Of a stretch of DNA of 39,031 nt, positions 38,871 to 39,031 are shown piece after piece. A program made the position numbers and the translations under genes. The stretch comes from Pseudomonadota bacterium (GTDB lineage: Bacteria; Myxococcota_A; UBA9042; GCA-2863065). Location: NCBI GenBank assembly GCA_005776585.1, contig SXOX01000273.1, positions 1-39,031 of the forward strand, given 5' to 3'. A model generated the notes under the pieces. That model was given only the letters and a program-made list of their open reading frames with translations. It did no database searches and was not told where the DNA came from. How positions within the stretch are numbered: position 1 is the first letter of the stretch; each line of letters opens with the position of its first letter.

Positions 38871-39031
38871 TCCGCATGCCGTAGAAGCTCTTCCAAACGA
38901 AGTACATGGCCACCGCGAGGAAGCCAGCGGCGAGCGCAAGGCGGGTGGTCGACTGCATCTTGATGGCGAGCTCGACGGCGAGGAGCCCGAAGAGCGTGGT
39001 GAACTTGATGACCGGGTTCATGGCGACCGAC
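38854..39031 (-). CDS. hppA: Membrane-bound pyrophosphatase, C-terminal fragment (5' partial)
   Basis: Only the last 58 residues are in the window. SVAMNPVIKFTTLFGLLAVE is the conserved last region of ion-pumping pyrophosphatases (K-DTSSVA-NP-IKF), followed by a hydrophobic helix (LALAAGFLAVAMYFVW) and a short basic tail. These enzymes couple pyrophosphate hydrolysis to proton or sodium export. The rest of the gene lies to the right. Confidence 0.75.
   Translation of the reverse strand, partial: SVAMNPVIKFTTLFGLLAVELAIKMQSTTRLALAAGFLAVAMYFVWKSFYGMRIKSEI

Overview
This is a GC-rich window packed with secreted proteins and lipoproteins. Low-complexity Gly/Ser/Thr linkers behind lipoboxes, RCC1-repeat, FG-GAP and Cys-rich repeat proteins, a Cu monooxygenase-like lipoprotein and many stop/start overlaps between neighbours all resemble Myxococcota (former Deltaproteobacteria). 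That assignment is inference, because no rRNA or marker gene is present. A FliS/FliT-like pair suggests a flagellated relative rather than a classic gliding myxobacterium.

Layout: (1) 2-4387 (+) is the 3' part of a very large Cys-rich protein built from repeats resembling the eukaryotic ADAM disintegrin/Cys-rich motif, ending in an acidic linker and a beta-solenoid-like domain. (2) 9370-4422 (-) is a tight five-gene unit: a HemK2-like methyltransferase, a tandem AAA+ ATPase, a small helical protein, a lipoprotein and an Lgt-like diacylglyceryl transferase. (3) 9486-12802 holds a LysR regulator divergent from an RCC1-repeat lipoprotein, which carries a one-base frameshift, and a coupled PHM-like copper monooxygenase lipoprotein. 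(4) 12803-22207 is an accessory, scrambled region: three VapBC-type toxin-antitoxin pairs, a DUF4143-type ATPase, a beta-helix protein, two tandem paralogues (one with a nonsense codon), a frameshifted repeat protein, and several short gene remnants that duplicate pieces of neighbouring genes. (5) 29709-22233 (-) is an operon of an FG-GAP/ASPIC lipoprotein, an alpha-glucan phosphorylase and MetH, joined by 4- and 1-base overlaps. (6) 30401-29769 and 32288-30525 (-) encode a cytochrome c-like lipoprotein and a MepA/LAS-type peptidase lipoprotein. (7) 32446-34316 (+) encodes a polysaccharide deacetylase coupled to an exported protein of unknown function. (8) 35020-34317 (-) encodes FliS and a FliT-like protein. 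(9) 37712-35082 (-) encodes a glycoside-hydrolase-like lipoprotein, divergent from an ATP-grasp ligase (37788-38870), whose 3' end overlaps the tail of a membrane pyrophosphatase gene (38854-39031).

Two parts look least described. One is the methyltransferase/AAA+/lipoprotein/Lgt unit. The other is the toxin-antitoxin-rich region, where matching scraps of a DUF4143 gene, a repeat-protein gene and a PHM-like gene lie on opposite sides of the toxin-antitoxin modules and record past rearrangements. No tRNA, rRNA, CRISPR array, transposase or integrase was seen.
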